DNA of 64,000 nucleotides from Apricaphanius iberus (lineage: Eukaryota > Chordata > Actinopteri > Cyprinodontiformes > Aphaniidae): the NCBI GenBank assembly GCA_028564705.1, contig JAPXFQ010000398.1:62001-126000 (forward strand), read 5' to 3'. Below the pieces are notes generated by a model. The model was not told the DNA's origin and did not search any database. It saw nothing but the letters and a program-made list of their open reading frames with translations. Shown in pieces: positions 36,220-47,172 of this stretch (positions are counted from its first letter, which is position 1; every line of letters starts with the position of its first letter). The position numbers were made by a program, and so were the translations under genes.

Positions 36220-37400
36220 TAATTTACCTTAGTGCCACCTCTTCCTCAAGGCTTCCTATTTAACATGCACACTGATATAATAGTATCAAAGTGGAAGGAA
36301 TTGGAACCAATGTGTGAGATGCTTATTAAAATCTTGTGGCTTCTAACTTTAAAAGACACACTCTGCCCTCATGTCATTAGCCTCTATACAAATTCTCTTG
36401 ATCCTTTAAAACCCAGTTTGCGTACAGATAATATACATGCTTTGTTGCACCACTGTTATCAATCAGGGTCATTGTTCTCACCTTCCCCTCATAGTCCGAC
36501 AATAAAGACGTGTGTTATTTTAAAGAACCCATTCAAAGAGGGGAATGATAACACAGAGATAATGAGATTAAAAAGAGAAAGGTTTTATGTGATGCGCAGT
36601 GACAGTTTTGTCGCTTTTTCGCCTTCATAATGATTAGCTTCCAGTATCTCTCTTATTCTTTATTGTAGCTTATAATTGGAGAATGGGACCTAGGTACAGA
36701 CTTTCGTTTGAGATTATTGCCAAACGTTTTCCTAGCAATGTTTTTCAGTCAGCCATCATTACTTGGGATTAAATTGGAACACAAAGGTCGGGTTCCATGC
36801 TGTGCTAACTCTCCATCTAATCCATCTCATGCCTGTCTGGGCTTTGTATCTGGGTGATGAACAGACGACTTACATGACCATACTTTTGACTGCTGGTTTA
36901 GGAAGAAACGTGCTGGGTTCAACCTTGCAGGGGTCTGTAACCTTTCAGAAGGGGTATGCTTCACATTTAACGATAGATTTTCATCACTTTTATTCTCCCT
37001 TACTCTTTTCCCACACCCTTTTTTTAATAGCTGCTGGTATTGTCTTGGTCCTTGCTGACAACAAAGGGGATAAATGCATTGCCTACTGTAAGTCCCTGTG
37101 GTTAGGCCTTGGACATGACACGTGTCAGCCTATGATAAATTGGCTGTGTGTCTGTTCAATTTCAAATGCAAAGCTCTGGAGAGGGAGGAAGAGAGCAAGA
37201 GAGAGAAAAGAACATGACGGAGAAATGGGTGAAAGAGAGAGCGCGAGAGAGGGAGGGAAATGCCGACATATTTCTGGCACGGAGAGTAGGATGCCTCAGA
37301 TGCTGGATGTTGCTGTGTGTTGTACAGATAAGGCATAGCACAAGTTCGAGAGCGGGATGTCCATGTCCCGGGTTTTGGGAGGTGAAATTCTGGCAGCAGG
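36220..37400. promoter_or_regulatory. Candidate conserved element cluster
   Basis: Repeat-free and complex sequence. Block 36220-36640 carries several TCF/LEF-like 'ctttaaaa' and 'tcaaag' sites and 'atgataacacagagataatg'. Block 36750-37130 is similar in texture. A 132-codon and a 191-codon plus-strand frame cross these blocks; the latter runs into a GA-rich simple tract and neither has a domain, so both are regarded as chance. Purine-rich DNA begins at about 37170. Confidence 0.3.
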
Positions 37401-37429
37401 ACAGGTGCTAGAGAGTGCAGGAGGAGTTG

Positions 37430-37439
<10 letters not shown>

Positions 37440-37509
<70 letters not shown>

Positions 37510-37512
37510 AAA
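37440..37512. repeat. (GAAA)n microsatellite
   Basis: About 18 GAAA units follow a 250-bp GA-rich zone (37175-37440). On the minus strand the tract reads as LSFF repeats, which explains two apparent frames there. Confidence 0.97.
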
Positions 37513-37519
37513 GGCTCTT

Positions 37520-38850
37520 TTTCACAATGCTGATGAATCATTTTTTGCTCCTACATTCACAAGCAGCGAAAAATAAAATTAGTGTCACCTCACTCTTCCT
37601 ACTTCGCTTGGGTATGTGTGGGACTATTTGCCATGTTTTAATTTTGTTTTTATGTGTCCTTCACTTTTGTCTTTTGTATGCTTCGATTAGGCGAATTAGG
37701 AACACTGGGTGGGACATGGCGCTTTGAAAGTGAAACAAAAAAGGGGGTAAAAGAAAAGAGCCATGCAGCACTTCCAGGAGATGCAGGGCTAATAATCTGC
37801 CTGTGCTAATCAGTGCAGCTGGGCTGGAAGAGTTGGCACTCCGACACCCGGCAACCATGCGGCGTTAGGGGAAGAGGCGAGGATGTGAGCCAAATCCAGC
37901 TTGTATCACCCAAGCAGATATTCATTGGAAGGGGGTTGAGGAGAGTGCAGAAAGCTGCCTCTGTACCTTAGGATGCCTTGGTGCCTGCTTGATGTTTCCA
38001 TGTAAAAAAAGAGGGAAAAAAAGAGGAATGGACTGGGCCTTTCTTAACAATTTTTTTTTGTGAGGTGACAAAGCCGATATTATGGTAATGTCATCCTAAT
38101 CACAGAAAGAGATATCTTCTAAAAAGCCCTGGCAAGAATACCCTGCATACAAATGTCTACGGGTCTCCCAGAATGTGCCCTCCTTTTATTCCCCCATCCC
38201 ACCATCCCCAGGCTCTCACAACCTATTGACTGAAATTCTGGCTTCACAGCTCTGGATTTTCAAATGTTTGATCCATTATACTTACTAAGGTTACTGGGCA
38301 ACTTGCTTTTGTTTTTAGTGCACTAATCTCTTTATTTCTTTTTCAAAAAAATGATTTAGTTTTTTTTCTCCAAGAAATAATATGCATGTTGTTTTGACCT
38401 TTTAAATCCAGTCTCCAGGTGTGTTCAGGCAGCATGCCACTAATGCACAAAAATTTGATCACAGGTTTTTCGGACCTGCTATTCTAGAAGTCTTTGAGGA
38501 GAGGCTGCTGACATCCATGCTTAACCGATCTGCTCAGAAAGCAGGAAGAAATCTGGATAAGATAAAGGTGAAATAAAGGGGAAGGAGACAATAGGGTAAT
38601 GGAAGGAAAGGTTCAAGACCGTGACTCTGCTGAGCCAGGCAGTGTTTTTTTCTTCCTTCGTTGTGATCCATCCACAGCTGAACTCCCTGACACCTCATCT
38701 GCTGTGCTGACGAGACGTCGCCGTGGCTTAATTGAAGTGGGTTTGTCTCATCCCCTCTCTCCCATGATCCTCTCCTCCATGGGTCAGTGAGGGGTGGGGG
38801 GAAGCCCCTTTGAGTGCATGGCATTGGTCGGATTGCTATTTGCCTCCTAC
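37520..38850. promoter_or_regulatory. Repeat-free block, candidate regulatory DNA
   Basis: Mostly unique sequence. The densest parts are 37780-37990, with 'ataatctgcctgtgctaat', and 38480-38850, with 'gtggcttaattgaagtggg'. Frames on both strands lack domains. Confidence is low because only texture supports the call. Confidence 0.25.
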
Positions 38851-39175
38851 CACCACTTTGAAAGGATGTTAGATTGAAGTTATTTTATGCTTGGGTTACC
38901 TCCTACCGCCACTCTTCTGCATCGCATCTTCTGCTCTCCTCCTTACCTTTCTGTTTTTTTTTTTTTTTGCTTAACCGCTCTCTGATCCCACTATTCTTAA
39001 AACCTCTCATGCAGCAAGAAAGGAGGAAGGCACCGTGAAATTGTTGTGATTTTATTGGGGTCCAGTAGTTGAATAGGGATTTGTTTCCTTGTATTGTGCA
39101 GTTATATTCAAACTATAATTTCCATCTTAAATGCCAAAAAGGTATCTTTTAATTCTATCTAAGAGAAGAAAAACA
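38851..39175. other. Intergenic sequence
   Basis: Contains a T-run at 38956-38969; nothing else is recognised. Confidence 0.5.
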
Positions 39176-39178
39176 GTA

Positions 39179-39996
39179 CATTGCAAAACTATTAATGCCC
39201 TTTGAGCTTTTTCTCAAATTTTGTTGTGGTACAATCACAAAATGGAATGTTTATTATTCATATTTTTTGTGATAGACAACATAAACTACCACATATTTGT
39301 GACGTGAAAGGAAAGAAAATTGATTTGTCTCAGTCAGGATGGATAAGGAGGATCTGTGAACATCAGTGTTAAACTCTTACCACACATTCCCAGTTGGATT
39401 CAGGTCAGCCAGTAACTTGATTGGCTTCTTCTACATATTTGCTTTGTTTTTTCTTGACTAGTGGCAAACACCCATCTTATATGGATTCTATCTTGCTTCT
39501 ACATTGCAGGTTGGTGACCACCAACAGTTGTTCCTTTAATAGGTTCTACCACTTATCTCCCCACCTGATATTTGCAGCTCCTCCAAAGTTATTATGGGAC
39601 TCTTGGGTGTTTTTCTAATTGATGTTCTGCTCTTTTGGCCTGCCACATTTGCTGGATGGCCATGTCTTGTTTTGCAGTTGTTCCAAAATCTTGTCATTTT
39701 CACATAATGAACTTTGCTCAAAAAACAAGTGGGTTTTTTAGAAATTACATGACATCTCAAATTATTTTGTTTGGTCTGAAATTGTATTATTTACATATGC
39801 CATTCTGAAGATGTCAGGGTAAAGAGAGCTGAATAGAATTTGCCTCTCTCAAGCAAAAAGAAAAATGTAAACAATAAATAATAATCCTTCCAAATCGTTA
39901 TGTATATTTCACATTAAATCCCAATAAAATGAACTGAAGTTTGTTGTTGAAATGGGCCAAAATGTGAAAAAAGTTAAATTCAATGAATACTTTTGA
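39179..39996 (-). mobile_element. Decayed Tc1-family transposon with both ends
   Basis: Terminal-repeat-like sequences bound the copy: 'attgcaaaactattaatgcc' at 39180 and 'atgaatacttttgaagc' near 39983. Subterminal 'aaatcccaataaaatgaact' lies near 39917. Minus-sense transposase blocks include 'tttgcagctcctccaaagtt' near 39569 and 'ggatggccatgtcttgtttt' near 39653. At about 820 bp it is roughly half the usual Tc1 length, so it is internally deleted. Confidence 0.7.
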
Positions 39997-39999
39997 AGC

Positions 40000-40785
40000 A
40001 GGTTTTATGTTCTTGCATTATCACAATTTCGGTACAATTTGGAATTTGAGTTACTTTTATACATAAAGGACAACAAGAGGCTGGTTGTTGCAGAGGTGGA
40101 TGTATATGTATTTGAAAGTGTCTGGGATCGTGTGGGAGTGTGTGTACAGCTCTATAGATTTGTGTGCCTATATGTGTGCTTCAGAGTCAAGCCTGTTTGT
40201 AGCTCTAAGTGTTGTGCGCATTAAGGGAATGAGGGTAATGATGTGAGAGGCAGTTGTGTTTTGTGCCAGGGCGACCCTGCGGCTCACACCCCATTCCCAG
40301 CCCAATGTGTTTCTGATTCTCTCCATCCCTCATCACCAGTCAGCTTCTTCTGACAGCAACCACATACATGTAAAGCTAGCTCACAGGCACGTGCACACAC
40401 TCATACTCTCACACTATCTCTGCTTGAAGTCACACATGCACAGTTAACATAAGTCCTACACACATGCCGCACATTTGCAAACTGTCTATTTGCGACCACA
40501 TGAAGGTATGCATGCACACACTTCAGTTCAAAAATAAAATGATCCTTCCAACTATTTGCTCATCTCTTCTTTCATTTTATTTTTACTTTCTTCACACACA
40601 GGCTTAGGGCAATATTCAACCTTATTCCAGGGGTGAAATGATAAGGTCACTGCATAAGCAGAAGTCAACCTTGATTCACCATTTTGAGATGCAAACATGT
40701 GGGTTGAGTCACATTCGCCTATTTCCCAAAACCTGTCAGAAACATGCCTCTGCATATTGATTCTTCAGTTGTCATTGTGATTAAA
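40000..40785. other. Intergenic sequence with GT/CA-rich zones
   Basis: Imperfect TGTGTG-rich (40090-40260) and CACA-rich (40380-40520) zones occur. Small frames here are low-complexity artefacts. Confidence 0.5.
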
Positions 40786-40789
40786 AAGA

Positions 40790-42000
40790 TGTCTGACATT
40801 GGCCGTATTTCTTCCCATCTGCTGCTGTGGGGGTCTGGCTGGGACACAAAGGCAAACATGTGACAGAGCCCTCCTCAACACTCCTTACCTTTATGGTTCA
40901 CTTCAGTAATTGGCCCAGGGTGAACATGCCCACTCAACACTGGCAGTAATGTATTTGAGAAGATATTGAAAAATTTGATGAGGGAGACACAAGATGTGTT
41001 CTAGAATACAAAAGTTAATAATGGCGGGGATTTTGATGAATGACTCTCTAAATGTGTCCTGATACGGGTCTAAATTGCGTCCTTTTTCTCACAGTTTTTT
41101 GCTTGAGAGTGTTTTTAATTTATACATATTTTCATTGACTAGGCGCTGGCGCCTTTGCTTTAGAAAAAAACAAAACTTTACCTTATGAAGAAGATAGCAA
41201 ACGTACAAGAAGAACCGTTGTTCTTTAAGGATGTTAGAGGAATTTTGAAATGTTACGATACTGTTACTAAACGAATCCACTGTACATGAATATGAGTCAT
41301 GAGCCTAAACCTCATGCAACATGTACATTTTATTAGAGCATCTATCACCCCCACACTGAGACATTTGAAAAGAGAGCATGATCTATACAGAAAACATTAA
41401 TCATCATTCATTGTATGTTAATAAATTCAGAATTTCTCTATTTACCATGCGGACGTCCATGCGTGCTGGAAATGCAACCTTTCCAGGGCTCATAAATCAC
41501 ACACACTGAGTCATCTGACAAAGTACCCCAAACAGAGGCTGAGGCGCTACAATCCCTAGGGCACAAACACATGCCATCTAATGTAGTGGATTTAGAACAG
41601 GGGACCGAGGCTTTTCTGATACCTCTCACCGCTCCCAGCCCCTGCAACAAGAAGCGTTTCCCACAAACTAAGACAAATAATGGCATCAGAGGGGATTGAG
41701 GAGTGTCTTCGGTCTTTTTTGGGGTCTATTTTAAAGAGCCCGTGATGTTGCTGCTACTTCTTCTACCTCATTTTCCTTACACCCTCTAGGGCTTTAAGCC
41801 ATGTGCAACCAACAATGCTTATACCCAAAGGGTTGGATTCTTGTGTTCAGGGTGCAGTCTTCTGTCTTTGCCTTATTAAACCAATTTCCCCATGAAAACA
41901 TTGAACTATGTGAAGGCCTCAACATATCTGTCAGTGTCTGTGAATCCAAGCTGCTTGGACCATGCTGACACTAACATGCAGGTATTCATACTATTTTCAG
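40790..42000. promoter_or_regulatory. Candidate regulatory block
   Basis: Repeat-free. The most enhancer-like part is 41440-41700, GC-balanced with 'gggctcataaatcacacac' and 'acaaataatggcatcagagg'. No coding exon is supported. Confidence 0.25.
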
Positions 42001-42690
42001 CACAGCTGAACCACAGTGTTGTATTCAAAGAAAGTAGTTTTCACTAGAGCCTCATTAAGAGTGACAACACACTAGTTTTTACAGAGAAAACCCCCCAAAT
42101 AAAAATAATGAAAGGAAAGGACAAAGTGTTTTTTTTTAAACAAATGCAGGTTTTTGTTCCCCTAGTTCTTGAGAAACAAATGATCTAAGCAGTGGAGCTT
42201 TCCAAACTGTGTGTAGTTTCATTGTTGCTTCTTAATCTGCCGATTCCCGTAGCCTTTATCTGCTGTGTGTTTTTTGCCAACCCTTGAATAGGAATACTGT
42301 TGTCGCTTTCAGTACGCAAAGTCAGTGTGATCAGAAAATGTTGGGTTTTATCTTCATTTCTGCCAAGAGTCATTAGAGTCTCCCGTGGGCAAGGACAGAT
42401 GACCAAATGTATTTTACGCAGAATTCATGGTCAAACAGCAAGTAAAGCTGATATCCATTAGGCCTTACTTTGATAACTTCCTGTCTGTTTGGAACAAATA
42501 AATGTTGCCACAGAAATAAAAACCGAACTACCAAACAACACTGATTTAGTATACAGTAAGTAAGGATGGTGTTGATCCTGGGTGGGGCTGAGGTAAAGGT
42601 AAACGTTGTAACTGTTTATGACACTGTGCCTGTGTGAACAGTGTGAGCAAATAACAGTCTTTAAACATACATCTGTCTTCTCTGACCATT
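42001..42690. other. AT-rich intergenic sequence
   Basis: No gene or element is recognised. Confidence 0.45.
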
Positions 42691-43291
42691 TTTGATAACT
42701 TTTGAATGTATTTTAAGTAACCATACCAAACCTGAAAAAAAACCCCCACTTAATTGTAGTGGTGCATTATCAGACAATGCGGTAACAAGTTTTGAATATT
42801 TTTTCCAGTCTTATTTTCATCAATTTCTCAGAGTAAAAGAGGATGGCAGAAATTCCATCTCTAAACCTCCAGAAATTGATGATCTGGTTCATACCATTGC
42901 TCCCTCATTGCATCTGGAATTAGACAAAGAAGCCGCTCAGAAAGAAGGTAATTTGCCAAATGGGGTTGGCTCCATGTTTCAATGCAAATCAGTGTATTCT
43001 GAAGCAGAACTTAGCAGAACCTTTTAGAAAATTGCAGAAAAAAAATCACACCCTATTCACGTAGTGGATTCCTATTCAACCTAGAAAAATAGTCTGCTAG
43101 AACAGCATATTTTTAATCATTTATAGAAGAGAATAAAAAAGATACTAGGTTTCTTTTTAGTACAGTTGCCAATCTTACAGAGTCTAACTTTCTAAAATCC
43201 TTGATAAAATAGTTGCTAATCAAGGCTGTGGACATCTAAACAGTAACGACCTGTTTGAAGAATTTCAGTCAGATTTTAGAGCTCATCCTAC

Positions 43292-43970
43292 AAGTCGCTC
43301 TGCTTCTATTGACGGAAGTGAGCGGGAGAGAAGTCTTTAGGAGTTAGTGCGCGGACGAAGTGGTCCTCGTATTATTATGCCTCACAATATAGTAACCCTT
43401 TTTATCCGCTGAGAAAATCGACGTTACATTTCTGTGTTACTATACTTTGTAGTGTAACACTTCATGTAACTGTATTTAAATAGGGAAAACGTGGAACACT
43501 TTAGTCGCTTCGGATAGGAGCTGATTTGGAGCTGTACAGTATGTGGAAAAGGCTTCGTTTGTGCTCCGTTTGCATGACAGAGCGCACAGACAAAGACCAC
43601 ACAGGTCCATATCAACTAGTCTAAGGTAAGGTAAGAACATTTGTCAGTATTCCTTTAAGTGTTATATGTGCTTTATTGCTTTTTACTTATGTCTGAAATT
43701 TTAAACAGAATCTCTGTAAGATTTTGATTTCATGTGATTTACAATAATGGTAATCCTATAAAAAGTTAAGTTACTTGCTAAAAATAGATTTCAGTTTTAT
43801 ATATTGCAATACTAACCCTGAATTGGATAAGCGGTTAAGAAGATGGATGGATGGATATTGCAATACTAATGGAAAAATATCGGAACAAGACTGAAAATCA
43901 GATTGGATTTTAGGCTAAAGGATTGGATCGGGATCGGAAGCCTAAAATATTGATTGGGACATCCCTTCTA
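43292..43970. mobile_element. DNA-transposon-like insertion inside the LINE
   Basis: The segment lies between two halves of the reverse transcriptase. Its right end reads 'ttgattgggacatccctt', the terminal signature of a common fish hAT-like element, preceded by 'ggattggatcgggatcgga'. The matching left end is not visible; the left part has 'gacggaagtgagcgggag'. The two parts may be different elements. It also contains a later 39-bp RTE tail. Confidence 0.5.
43801..43869 (+). mobile_element. 39-bp RTE/Rex3 tail with perfect 15-bp TSD
   Basis: ATATTGCAATACTAA occurs at 43801-43815 and again at 43855-43869, directly flanking a 39-bp insert (43816-43854). The insert contains 'aattggataagcggttaag' and ends in ATGG repeats, the extreme 3' end of an RTE-type LINE. 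The perfect TSD marks a target-primed reverse-transcription event that stopped after a few dozen bases, and a fairly recent one. Confidence 0.85.
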
Positions 43971-43995
43971 TATATATATATATATATATATATAT
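43971..43995. repeat. (AT)n microsatellite
   Basis: Short AT run at the boundary between the hAT-like end and the resumed LINE. Confidence 0.9.
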
Positions 43996-44544
43996 CCAAC
44001 TGGTAAAATCATTAGACAGCATGGCTTAATTTCCACTGCTATGCCGATGATACACATTTGCAGTTATCCATAAATTCTGAACTTTTTCTTTTAAATTGTG
44101 ACGAGACAGATGTGATCATCTTTGAAGTCTGAGGAAGAAACTGCTTTGTCAATCACTTTATCCTCCAGTAATAACGTGAATAACCTCTTTGTGTCCATGC
44201 ATTTGTTACTTCAAGGCCTGGACTACTCTAATTCTTTCCTATCAGGAAATCCACAAAATGCAATCAAAAGTCTTCTCGAACACCCAAACAGTCATGGCAG
44301 ATGGCCACTCATACTAAGCCAGGTTTTGCTGGAGGTTTTTTCCTGTTAAAGATGAGTTGTTGGTAGAAGCACTCACTGTGCCTACAGCTATAATTGAATA
44401 CTTGATTGGCATAGATAATTGTAATCAGAAGACTCTTAGCTTAAGACACAGGTATAGGCTCATAGAAGTTAGGAGCCAGAAATTGGGGGAAATTACCTCT
44501 TAACTTATGTAATGTTATATCCCCCCACTAGGAATAATCAATAA

Positions 44545-44735
44545 AACCACCTGAGTACTGTACGTTTGTAGCTAACGCTGTTGCTTGGGAACCTTTTTTG
44601 TAACCACACTTCTTCTCTCTACTCAGCTTCTCATTAGCAGGGTTTGATGCAGTATTCCTTGAAATGACAGCTTCTTTAGCAATGTCTTTATGTGGCCTAT
44701 GTGTCTTGTAGAGATTGTCAAACACTGTCTGCTGG
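44545..44735 (-). mobile_element. Tc1 transposase N-terminal (HTH) fragment
   Basis: The minus-strand frame reads HKDIAKEA, then NEKLSREKKCGYKKGS, matching the paired-like helix-turn-helix region of a fish Tc1 transposase (KDIAKEAGCS...SGREKCGRKR pattern). Only this DNA-binding portion remains, about 190 bp. It is a different Tc1 family from the copies with the TTTGTGGTTGTAATG ends. Confidence 0.6.
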
Positions 44736-44739
44736 CATT

Positions 44740-45635
44740 AACATGGCATTTCTGTAATATCTTTTTTTATTGGTTTAATGTTTTAGTCTAATTCTCTACA
44801 TAACTGAAGATTATCATTAGTGGAAAGTCATGATCATCACAATGATCAGAAATAAAAGCTTGCACTATATCCCTAATTGGGTAATGCATCTAAAGTGTAT
44901 GGTGTGTTTTCAATTATAATCCATTGAGATTAATTTCTAAAGGACATTCATAGTTTAAAGGTTATGTTAAAAGGCTCATAACTTACAGAAATGTAACAAT
45001 TCATGCACACCATGACGGTATGCAAATAAATATAAGTGTAATAGCCTCCGTGAATGCAACACTTTTGTTGTTTCCTTTTTCTCTCCAAGAAAATTACAAT
45101 CTATGTGAAACCCTGTTCAATGTAAATTAATAATAATACTATGGACATAAATACTGAAAAAAAAAATCAGAATCTATTGTAAAGTTGTATAAAATAGCAC
45201 TTTTGCTAAGAATTTGTTTTTCTTAATTAGACAGCATTAGGTTATTGGTGTAATTGTCAGCCATTATGCAGTCTGTCATATTATCAGCTTAGTTATTGGC
45301 TCAGTGGTTAACAGCTGTCAAAGTAGAAAATGCAAAAATAAATACATCTGTTAATAAATAAATAAACAAGGTCAAACCTTGAAAATATGGAAGTGCATAT
45401 ACATATGAAACCACATTAAATTCTGCTTGAGGCCTCCTAAAACCTTGGTGTGATTCTGCATTTATTTACTTTGACAAAATGTGGTGTATTTGTACTATGC
45501 AGTGCATTGTTTGTCCAGCTTTTGTAATTATAAAAGGAAAATATTGAAGATCTATTTTACACATCTCTTTACACTGCATAAATTATTAATAGAATTGTCG
45601 ATAAGTGATTGTCTCTACACAAATTTCTGAAATCT
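44740..45635. other. AT-rich intergenic sequence
   Basis: No gene or element is recognised. Confidence 0.5.
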
Positions 45636-45639
45636 GGGC

Positions 45640-46470
45640 CTTTAGGAGATTTACAAATAAGGAGGGAAATCTGAACGCACACAACAGATTTTCTTCTCCG
45701 CGCCAGTTCAAAGCAGGAGAAACCGATTGCTATGACTTTTCTAGCCTGATAATAATGAATGCTATTCAGGTGTAAGAGCGCTACTTGTGCATCTACATGA
45801 CAGATTAAATTATTTTTAGCCTGCAGGGAAGCAATCTCTATTGTGCCCTCCTTTATGTAGACTAATCGTGTCTCTTTACCTTTTTTGCAAAGTGGTCTCT
45901 GTGTTGTATATGCAGGGTTTATGGTTCAGATTATAAGATTAAGAGCTTTGTGCTGAGGAAGACAACACAAACAGACCGCTGTTGAATGCCACGATAGTGT
46001 CAAAATGGGTTCAAAGCTGTGTTATAGTTGATGCTGTAGGATTATAAAAAAGGATCTTATGTTGTGCTATTAGAGAGATAATGCCATCGCATGTTAATGA
46101 CCGGAGAGTTTCCGCTGTGTAGGAACAGTGTCGTCTAATATGCAAAGCATGCATTCTTCGGATGAGCAATTGTGTATTTGTACAGAACTCTCATGAAAGT
46201 AATGCACTGTCTTAAACAGACGGTATTATTTATCCTTTTTTCTCCCTTTTTCCTCCATTCACCCCCCCTTGGGATTCTCTGGATCTCTTCCCATATCTTC
46301 TCCCTTGCCCAGGCCTATCGCTGACTCCCTGGAGACTGGAGGACGAGTGGTTATTTCTGACTCTGGAAGATGGTCGTGACTAATTGATTCGACATCTGAT
46401 AGAATGTGCGTAATATCTCTTTTCCCTGGCTGCTCGAGCCGCGTCACTTGCTCGGATGAGCAGGAACTAT
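45640..46470. promoter_or_regulatory. Candidate conserved element cluster
   Basis: Complex, repeat-free DNA with 'gcctgataataatgaatgct' near 45745, 'gacagattaaattattttta' near 45799, 'tgtagactaatcgtgtctc' near 45856 and 'catgttaatgaccggagag' near 46090. The density of TAAT cores in GC-balanced sequence resembles developmental enhancers. No coding frame is supported. Confidence 0.35.
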
Positions 46471-47170
46471 GAATGCATTGTGCGCGTTGTATATTTATGT
46501 ACTGTGCTGCAACGTTTGATACGAAAAATGTGTTTATGCCAGCATTGTCTGTGTTCCTCTACAAACCCCATGTAGTGTTGTCCCTGGCAATCTGAATTAT
46601 TACTGGACTGTTTGATGTCTTCCTCAGAGAGACTAAACTCTGTTTACCAATGAAATCCCACTAGTCCTAATACAATAGATTTTATGGCTAACAGTCAAAA
46701 CACTCTCACTTATGTATCTGTTAGATCACTTTGTATTGTTTTTGCATGTTATCGAGATGTTGCACCACATAAACAGAATTGATCCCAGAGGTGACTAGTG
46801 TAGGAATGAATCTAACTTATTCCTCAAAGTTTAGTTTTCTATTTCTCGCTTTATCTCCTACCATATCAACCAGCCTCCTTTTCTTTTTTTTGTCTTTATG
46901 GGATAGTTTTGGGTAGAGTCCAGAGAGTTAATGAAGCAGTTCTGATGGGCTAACTCCCAATGGTCTCGAAGCTGTGGCAGGCTAATGCTAATGCCCACTC
47001 CCAAGTACTTAATTGATCTAATCATTTAGCCGATTGGTCAAAGTTATCAGTCTCTGGTGGACACACATGGGATAAACAATGACATGTGGTGAGTGGCTGC
47101 ATGCTGGCCTCTCTTTATATCTGTCAGTGAGTAGCAACCAAGGAATGCTGGTGAATAAAGTTGCTGTTTA
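46471..47170. other. Intergenic sequence, partly complex
   Basis: No exon is recognised. Block 46920-47130 ('gtacttaattgatctaatc') could extend the regulatory cluster. Confidence 0.4.
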
Positions 47171-47172
47171 CA

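Larger units (their letters stand above)
42690..44350 (+). mobile_element. LINE reverse-transcriptase relic, interrupted
   Basis: Reverse-transcriptase pieces are readable on the plus strand. At 43200-43290 the translation shows IVANQGCGHLN, then LFEEFQSDFRAHPT, the block that precedes the catalytic palm in fish Rex1/CR1/L2-like LINEs. At 44031-44065 it shows FHC-YADD-THLQLS, the YxDD catalytic motif (YADD codons 44040-44051). At 44218-44265 LDYSNSFLSGNPQNAIKSL follows, from the C-terminal region. The final part (44290-44345) resembles the LINE 3' region. About 680 bp of foreign DNA separates the first two pieces. An upstream 111-codon frame (42692-43027) may be more of the LINE but is not recognisable. 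Stops and frameshifts show it is dead. Confidence 0.65.

Noticed and set aside
36763..37338. 191-codon plus-strand frame, longest in the window
   Set aside because: Runs into a GA-rich simple tract, has no domain, signal or splice context, and overlaps a candidate conserved non-coding block.
37130..37525. 131-codon minus frame with LSFF repeats
   Set aside because: Translation of the (GAAA)n microsatellite.
42692..43027. 111-codon frame considered as an independent gene
   Set aside because: No domain; position directly upstream of LINE reverse-transcriptase sequence makes a LINE remnant more likely.
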